NCBI GenBank assembly: GCA_008638205.1
Contig: VTPO01000009.1
Location: 1 to 59,881, forward strand
Source of the DNA: Pelagibacteraceae bacterium
GTDB taxonomy: Bacteria; Pseudomonadota; Alphaproteobacteria; Pelagibacterales; Pelagibacteraceae
Reading direction: 5' to 3'
DNA length: 59,881 nt
How positions within the stretch are numbered: the first letter of the stretch is position 1; every line of letters starts with the position of its first letter. The notes under the pieces are model-generated. The model searched no databases. It was not told the DNA's origin and saw nothing but the letters and a program-made list of their open reading frames with translations. Positions 54,752 to 59,881 of this stretch are shown here, one piece after another. Both the position numbers and the translations under genes were made by a program.

Positions 54752-56092
54752 ATGACAATTTATGCACTATCCACTCCACCAGGAGTTTCTGGTATTGCCA
54801 TTATCCGCTTGTCTGGACCAAACTCTCTATCAATAACTAAAGATATAATTCATTGCACAATTGACAAGCCAAGAATGGCTTTCCTCAAAACACTTTACGA
54901 TTCAAAAAAAGAAATTATAGATGAGGGAATTGTTGTTTGGTATCCTAAAGGTCAAAGTTATACAGGTGATGATCTAATAGAGTTTCATGTTCATGGTAGC
55001 AAAGCTGTTATCAATAAATTTTTAAATGAGCTGTCATTACGGTCTGATTGCAAACTTGCAGAAGCTGGAGAATTTACTAAACAAGCATTTTTAAATAATA
55101 AAATTAATTTATACGAAGCTGAAAGTATTGCAGATCTTTTAAATGCTGAAACAGAAGGACAAAGAATTCAGGCTTTGCGACTAAAAAATAGCTCACCTTT
55201 ATTTATGAAATGGAGAGAACAAATCCTAGACGTAAGAAGTAAGTGTGAGGCTGCAATTGATTTTTCTGAAGAAGATCTTCCCGTTAGTATTCTTGAAGGA
55301 AATGATCAAAAAATAAAGGAAATTTTGCAAGAAATAACGGCAATGTTAGATGATAGCAATGCAGGGGAGATCATGAGAGAAGGCTTTAAAATAGCCATTT
55401 TTGGACCTCCTAACTCAGGTAAATCAAGCTTTTTGAACTTATTAGCCAAAAGAAAAGCTGCTATTGTTTCCGCAATCAAAGGAACAACTAGAGACGTTAT
55501 AGAAGTTCAGCTACAAATTCAAAACTTCCCTGTTGTGCTGTCAGATACGGCAGGCATAAGAGCTGCAAAAAACAAAATTGAAAAAATTGGAATTGGTTTA
55601 GCTCTTAAACAGATTGCAGATTCAAATTTAAATATTTTAATACTAGATGGAACAATTAAAAAAATTTCAAATGAAATAAAAAAATTAATTAATAAAAAAA
55701 CTTTAATAATTATTAATAAGCAAGATAAAAAAAATTTTGATGGAGGGTTTGTTTTAAAAAACATAAAGGGAAAAGGTTTTTTAGGAATTCATGAAATTTC
55801 TACTTTAACAAAATTTGGATATAAAAAGTTAATTGAAGATCTAAAAAATATTTTGAATAGCTTATATGAGCATGGAGATGATACGCTAATATCAAGGTCT
55901 AGGCACAGAACTTTACTAGTCAAAACATCTAAACATTTGAAAAATTATCTTAAAATTTCTCAATCTGCAGAAATAGAAAAAACTGCTGAGGAGCTGAGGA
56001 TAGCCTCAAATTACCTAAGCGAAATAGTAGGTTTTATAGGAGTAGAAGAGGTGCTTGGAAGAATTTTTAAAGATTTTTGTGTTGGCAAATAA
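54752..56092 (+). CDS. mnmE: tRNA uridine-5-carboxymethylaminomethyl modification GTPase MnmE
   Basis: The 446-residue protein has the N-terminal tetrahydrofolate-binding domain (IYALSTPPGVSGIAIIRLSG), a helical domain, and an inserted G domain: P-loop FGPPNSGKSSFLNLL near residue 218, GTTRDVIE, DTAGIR and INKQD. The C-terminal FCVGK supplies the catalytic Cys. It acts with MnmG on wobble uridine 34. Confidence 0.97.
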   Translation: MTIYALSTPPGVSGIAIIRLSGPNSLSITKDIIHCTIDKPRMAFLKTLYDSKKEIIDEGIVVWYPKGQSYTGDDLIEFHVHGSKAVINKFLNELSLRSDCKLAEAGEFTKQAFLNNKINLYEAESIADLLNAETEGQRIQALRLKNSSPLFMKWREQILDVRSKCEAAIDFSEEDLPVSILEGNDQKIKEILQEITAMLDDSNAGEIMREGFKIAIFGPPNSGKSSFLNLLAKRKAAIVSAIKGTTRDVIEVQLQIQNFPVVLSDTAGIRAAKNKIEKIGIGLALKQIADSNLNILILDGTIKKISNEIKKLINKKTLIIINKQDKKNFDGGFVLKNIKGKGFLGIHEISTLTKFGYKKLIEDLKNILNSLYEHGDDTLISRSRHRTLLVKTSKHLKNYLKISQSAEIEKTAEELRIASNYLSEIVGFIGVEEVLGRIFKDFCVGK

Positions 56093-56160
56093 GTCTCAAA
56101 ATTTGCCAGTAGGTCGGATTCCTCACTTGTAAATTAATCCATGAGATATACATTTCGTTC

Positions 56161-58023
56161 ATGGAAAATTTTGATGTCGTCGTAATTGGAGGGGGTCACG
56201 CAGGCTGTGAGGCAGCAGCAGCGTCTGCTCGCATGGGAGTAAGTACTGCTCTTGTTACAACGAATAAGAATTCAATTGGTGAGATGTCTTGCAATCCCGC
56301 AGTCGGAGGCCTAGGCAAAGGACATCTAGTAAGAGAGATTGATGCTTTCGATGGTGTGATGCCAAAAGTTGCTGATGCATCAGGAATTCAGTTTAAACTA
56401 TTAAATGCAAGTAGGGGTCCTGCAGTTCGTGGTCCAAGAACACAATCAGATAGAGCATTATACAAAAAATACATGCTAGAAAACTTGATAAGTCATTGTA
56501 ATTTAAGTATTATTTATGACCCTGTTACATCTTTTGTTTTTGAACAAAACAACATTAAATCAATCATCTTAGCTTCAGGAAAAGAAATAAAATTTAAAAA
56601 AATAATCTTAACCACTGGAACTTTTTTAAATGGAATGATTCATATTGGATCACAAATGACACCCGCTGGAAGATTTGGCGAAGCCCCTACTTCTGGTTTG
56701 TCAGAGCAATTACAAAAATTTAATTTAATGTTTGGAAGATTAAAAACTGGAACACCTCCACGCCTCGACGCACGTACAATTAATTTTAATGGTTTAGAAA
56801 AGCAGGTTGCAGATGAAAATCCTTTTTTCTTTTCTACTGAGACTAAAAAAATTAATTCTAAACAAATTGTATGCAGTATTACTTATACGAATGATGAAGT
56901 TCATAAAATTATTTCACGCAACATAAAAAAATCTGCAATGTATTCTGGGAACATTAAAGGTGTCGGTCCAAGATATTGTCCATCTATAGAGGACAAAATC
57001 GTCAAGTTTGCAGATAAGCAACGACATCAAATATTTTTAGAACCAGAAGGCCTAAATGATCATACTATTTATCCCAATGGCATTTCCACGTCACTTCCTG
57101 AAGACGTACAAAGAGAAATATTGTTTAATATCAATGGCTTATCCGAAGTTAAGATGATTAGACCTGGATATGCTATAGAATACGATTATGTTGATCCAAG
57201 AGAGTTAAAATCAACCCTTGAATTAAAAAAAATTTCCTCATTCTACCTGGCAGGACAGATAAATGGAACTACAGGTTATGAGGAGGCTGCAGCCCAAGGC
57301 TTGATGGCAGGTCTTAATGCATCCCTTTCCGTCAAAGGGCAGGACCCCTTAATCTTAGACAGATCGCAGGCCTACATAGGGGTAATGATTGATGATTTGA
57401 TTACTAAAGGAGTTGCGGAGCCTTATAGAATGTTTACTTCCAGAGCTGAATATAGACTGACTCTTAGGGCCGATAATGCTGATTTGAGACTGTCTCCAAT
57501 AGCAATGAGAATCGGATGTGTCAGTCTTGAAAGATCTAAAAAGCTAGAGGAAAAAATAAAAAAAATAGAAATGGTTAAAATATGTCTTTCGAGCGTATCT
57601 TTAACTCCAAATGAAGCAAAAAAACATGGTATTTCTATATCAATGGATGGGGTTAAAAGAAATGGAATAGATCTACTAAGATACAAAAATGTTGATTATG
57701 ATAAGTTAAAATCGATATTTAAAGAACTTCCTGAATCCGAAGAAAATATAATTAGTCAGCTAAAGATAGAAAATCACTACAAAGGGTACTATGCAAAGCA
57801 AGATGCTGACATAAAAAAATTCAAGAAAGATGAGGATTTAAAAATACCTAGCGATATTGACTATGATAAAATAAGTGGTCTCACAGAAGAAGTGAAGAAC
57901 AAATTAAGAGTAGTTAAGCCAGAAACCTTTGGACAAGCACTGAGAATAGATGGAATGACTCCTGCTGCAATAAACCTTTTACTTGCGCACACAAAAAGAT
58001 ATAAATTTAAGCATTCAGCTTAA
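56161..58023 (+). CDS. mnmG: tRNA uridine-5-carboxymethylaminomethyl modification FAD enzyme MnmG
   Basis: The 620-residue flavoprotein shows [20 protein letters not shown] at its N-terminus, [16 protein letters not shown], the conserved Cys in [12 protein letters not shown], and the [19 protein letters not shown] block. The C-terminus is usual. It is encoded after mnmE with 68 bases between them, in which I see no gene. No Shine-Dalgarno precedes the ATG. Confidence 0.97.
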   Translation: MENFDVVVIGGGHAGCEAAAASARMGVSTALVTTNKNSIGEMSCNPAVGGLGKGHLVREIDAFDGVMPKVADASGIQFKLLNASRGPAVRGPRTQSDRALYKKYMLENLISHCNLSIIYDPVTSFVFEQNNIKSIILASGKEIKFKKIILTTGTFLNGMIHIGSQMTPAGRFGEAPTSGLSEQLQKFNLMFGRLKTGTPPRLDARTINFNGLEKQVADENPFFFSTETKKINSKQIVCSITYTNDEVHKIISRNIKKSAMYSGNIKGVGPRYCPSIEDKIVKFADKQRHQIFLEPEGLNDHTIYPNGISTSLPEDVQREILFNINGLSEVKMIRPGYAIEYDYVDPRELKSTLELKKISSFYLAGQINGTTGYEEAAAQGLMAGLNASLSVKGQDPLILDRSQAYIGVMIDDLITKGVAEPYRMFTSRAEYRLTLRADNADLRLSPIAMRIGCVSLERSKKLEEKIKKIEMVKICLSSVSLTPNEAKKHGISISMDGVKRNGIDLLRYKNVDYDKLKSIFKELPESEENIISQLKIENHYKGYYAKQDADIKKFKKDEDLKIPSDIDYDKISGLTEEVKNKLRVVKPETFGQALRIDGMTPAAINLLLAHTKRYKFKHSA

Positions 58024-58028
58024 ATTAA

Positions 58029-58646
58029 ATGATAAAAACTGCATATTTAGATAGCATTGTTTCACGTGAAACATCTAAGAAAATAGAGAAATATTGTGAT
58101 TTTCTCATAGAATATAACAAAAATCTTAACTTAATATCTAAATCTACAGAGGATATCATTATGAGTAGGCATATTGAAGACTCTGCTCAATTGCTTAAGT
58201 ATATTAATATTGAGGACAGTAATATTCTTGATATAGGCTCAGGAGCTGGTTTTCCAGGAATAGTAATGTATATTATTAAAAATGATCTTAATATCAAATT
58301 CAAGCTAGATATTGTAGAGAAGAGTTCGAAGAAATGCACTTATCTACAGAAGCTTTGTAAATTTTTAGAAATAGATGTGGCAATACATAATTATGATGTT
58401 AAGAATTTAAAAAAAAAGGATTACACAACTTTAGTAAGCAGGGCATTCAGACCCCTAGATTCTTTTTTAAATATTTTAGATATGAGTAATATTAATTTTA
58501 ACAAAATTTTACTCCTTAAGGGCCAAAGTTATAATATTGAGATTGATGAAGCTAAGAAACATTGGGAAATAAATTGTGATACGCATGAAAGCGTTACAAA
58601 TCCAGGTTCGAAGGTTTTGGTAATAAATAGTGTGAAAAAAAAATAA
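58029..58646 (+). CDS. rsmG: 16S rRNA (guanine527-N7)-methyltransferase RsmG
   Basis: The 205-residue SAM enzyme has the motif LDIGSGAGFPGIVMYI near residue 77, LISKST in the N-terminal helix region, and LVSRAFRPLDSFL. It modifies G527 of 16S rRNA. Codons for VSRET near residue 11 contain the parS site. It lies 5 bases after mnmG and 2 bases before parA. Confidence 0.96.
   Translation: MIKTAYLDSIVSRETSKKIEKYCDFLIEYNKNLNLISKSTEDIIMSRHIEDSAQLLKYINIEDSNILDIGSGAGFPGIVMYIIKNDLNIKFKLDIVEKSSKKCTYLQKLCKFLEIDVAIHNYDVKNLKKKDYTTLVSRAFRPLDSFLNILDMSNINFNKILLLKGQSYNIEIDEAKKHWEINCDTHESVTNPGSKVLVINSVKKK
58058..58073. promoter_or_regulatory. parS centromere-like site inside rsmG
   Basis: TGTTTCACGTGAAACA is a perfect 16-bp palindrome and matches the consensus parS of chromosomal ParB systems. 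It sits within the 5' part of rsmG and encodes part of the VSRET stretch. parA and parB follow within 1.4 kb. Other copies were not searched for exhaustively. Confidence 0.97.
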
Positions 58647-58648
58647 AT

Positions 58649-59437
58649 ATGAATCATATTGTATCAATCATAAATCAAAAGGGAGGGGTCGGAAAAACTA
58701 CCTCAACTATAAATCTTGGTTGTGCCTTTGCGAACTTAGGCCAAAAAATTTTAATCATAGATTTGGATCCACAAGGCAATGCATCTACAGGCGTTGGAAT
58801 AGAAAATAACGATAGAGATAACTCTATCTATAAACTCTTAAACGAAAGAAATAACTTGCAACATTACGTGAAGACAACAAAAATTGAAAATTTAGATATT
58901 ATTTGCGCAAATGTCGAATTATCTGGATTCGAAACAGAGGTGGCTGAGGTTAAAAATAGAGCCTTTATATTAAAAGAGATATTAGGCGATTTAAAAGAAA
59001 AAAATCAATATAATCAAATACTTATTGACTGCCCACCATCCTTAAGCCTTTTAACAGTGATGGCTCTGGTAGCGTCTAATTCAGTTATAGTCCCCTTGCA
59101 GGCAGAGTTTTTTGCTCTTGAGGGTCTTACGCAGCTCTTAAAAACAATAAATAGAATTAAATCTAGCTTAAATAAAAGGTTAGAAGTGGAGGGGATAGTC
59201 CTGACAATGTTTGATAAAAGGAATAAGCTTTGTTCTCAAGTAGAAGATGAAGCTAGAAAATTTTTTGGTGAACAAGTTTATCAAACAATGATTCCTAGAA
59301 ATATTAGAATTTCTGAAGCGCCTTCTCATGGTTTGCCAGCTCTTGTCTACGACAAATATTGTGCAGGTTCTATCGCTTATGAAAAGTTAGCATTAGAGAT
59401 TATAGATAAACAAAAAAAATTTAACTTTGCAGCGTAA
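58649..59437 (+). CDS. parA: Chromosome partitioning ATPase ParA
   Basis: The 262-residue deviant Walker ATPase starts HIVSIINQKGGVGKTTSTIN (signature Lys before the P-loop), then LIIDLDPQGNASTGVG and ILIDCPPSLSLLTVMAL. It works with ParB bound at parS to segregate the origin. The stop overlaps the parB start codon (TAATG). Confidence 0.97.
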   Translation: MNHIVSIINQKGGVGKTTSTINLGCAFANLGQKILIIDLDPQGNASTGVGIENNDRDNSIYKLLNERNNLQHYVKTTKIENLDIICANVELSGFETEVAEVKNRAFILKEILGDLKEKNQYNQILIDCPPSLSLLTVMALVASNSVIVPLQAEFFALEGLTQLLKTINRIKSSLNKRLEVEGIVLTMFDKRNKLCSQVEDEARKFFGEQVYQTMIPRNIRISEAPSHGLPALVYDKYCAGSIAYEKLALEIIDKQKKFNFAA

Positions 59438-59881
59438 TGGTATTAAATAATTTTAAGTCAAAAGGATTGGGAAAAGGATTGGCAGCATTGCTGGGTGAAT
59501 CAGAAACTAAAGAAGTTGTCATTGAACAAAATTTTACTTCCGAAAAAGTTGTAACTCATCTTTTAAAACCAAATAGGTTTCAACCAAGAAAGAATTTTGA
59601 TAAAAAACAATTAGATGAATTAGCTCAATCTATTAAGACTAGAGGAATTATTCAGCCCATTGTTGTGAGACCATCTAATGACAATACATTTGAAATTATT
59701 GCTGGGGAAAGAAGATGGAGAGCAGCACAGCTAGCACAACTTCATGAGATACCAGTCGTTAAATTAGATGTAGATGACACGTTAGCAGCCGAGTTTGCTG
59801 TATTAGAAAACATTCAAAGAGAGGGCTTGAATGCTTTAGAGGAAGCAGACGGATACGAACTATTAATGAATAAGTTTAGCT
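59437..59881 (+). CDS. parB: Chromosome partitioning protein ParB (5' part, cut by window edge)
   Basis: About 148 residues are visible. KGLGKGLAALLGE at the N-terminus, HLLKPNRFQPRKNFDKKQL, the CTPase/ParB motif GERRWRAAQ and ENIQREGLNALEEADGY identify the protein. The DNA-binding helix-turn-helix and dimer domain lie beyond the window. Confidence 0.96.
   Translation, partial: MVLNNFKSKGLGKGLAALLGESETKEVVIEQNFTSEKVVTHLLKPNRFQPRKNFDKKQLDELAQSIKTRGIIQPIVVRPSNDNTFEIIAGERRWRAAQLAQLHEIPVVKLDVDDTLAAEFAVLENIQREGLNALEEADGYELLMNKFS

Noticed and set aside
56093-56160. Short out-of-frame ATG peptide or promoter between mnmE and mnmG
   Set aside because: The ATG at 56141 is out of frame with mnmG and no convincing -35/-10 pair or terminator was found.
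1-59881. Mobile elements, CRISPR arrays, toxin-antitoxin or phage-defence genes
   Set aside because: No transposase, integrase, direct-repeat array or defence-type domain was recognised; the window reads as core chromosome throughout.

Overview
The window is a gene-dense, strongly AT-rich stretch of a bacterial chromosome. Its gene content and order point to a streamlined marine alphaproteobacterium of the SAR11/Pelagibacterales type or a close ecological equivalent. The evidence is the hemE / PPPK-regulator (DUF299) / maf / aroE / coaE / dnaQ / secB order, the Tim44-like and Smr pair, the mnmE-mnmG-rsmG-parA-parB run with a perfect parS inside rsmG, the glcDEF cluster, overlapping start/stop codons and near-absent intergenic DNA. 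No species call is possible from sequence reading alone. I see no insertion sequence, prophage, CRISPR array or rRNA. One tRNA (Gly-GCC) is present.

Layout. 1-8.5 kb (minus strand): 2-hydroxyacid/2-oxoacid use, with a truncated TRAP-transporter binding protein, a 2-hydroxyacid dehydrogenase, glycolate oxidase glcD-glcE-glcF, a class I aminotransferase, an FMN-dependent lactate/hydroxyacid dehydrogenase and a PagL-like outer-membrane deacylase. 8.5-12.5 kb (minus): cytochrome c maturation genes ccmC-E-F-G-H, without ccmD. 12.5-18.4 kb: hspQ, a DUF3108 protein, yciB, DUF2794, a tiny DUF2256 gene, a Bax-inhibitor-type membrane protein, an aldo/keto reductase, an IalB-like secreted protein and argG. 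18.4-22.3 kb (minus): hemC-hemD-mscS-yggT-folD. 22.4-29.3 kb: tsaD, an EVE protein, acetyl-CoA synthetase, an SDHAF4-like mini gene, a conserved unknown gene, and a two-subunit Na+/carboxylate symporter whose large subunit carries an EF-hand-like loop. 29.4-35.5 kb: rpe, a heparinase-like protein, purH, a pterin dehydratase, a haloacetate-dehalogenase-like hydrolase directly downstream of tRNA-Gly, a Lon N-terminal-domain protein and a Trm112-like protein. 35.5-39.3 kb (minus): rho, hemJ, hemH, hemE.

At 39335-39598 lies the best candidate for the chromosomal origin. It sits between hemE and the DUF299 gene, the same neighbours that flank Cori in Caulobacter, and the direction of transcription flips there. 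To its right follow ppsR, maf, aroE, coaE, dnaQ, secB, fxsA, the Tim44-like gene, smr, hslVU, hisBHAFE, hinT, a GNAT acetyltransferase, lolA, ftsK, a UbiH-type monooxygenase, and finally mnmE, mnmG, rsmG (with parS), parA and the start of parB.

Functionally the window combines an apparent C2/C3 acid economy (glycolate, lactate, acetate uptake and oxidation, possibly haloacetates) with heme and cytochrome c supply, and with the origin/partition region of the chromosome. The least ordinary signals are the candidate oriC, the parS embedded in rsmG, the tRNA-dehalogenase dicistron with an 8-nt leader, a GC-rich 14-bp perfect hairpin upstream of ccmC, divergent genes with interlocking start codons, and several key-residue or gene-content oddities listed below.
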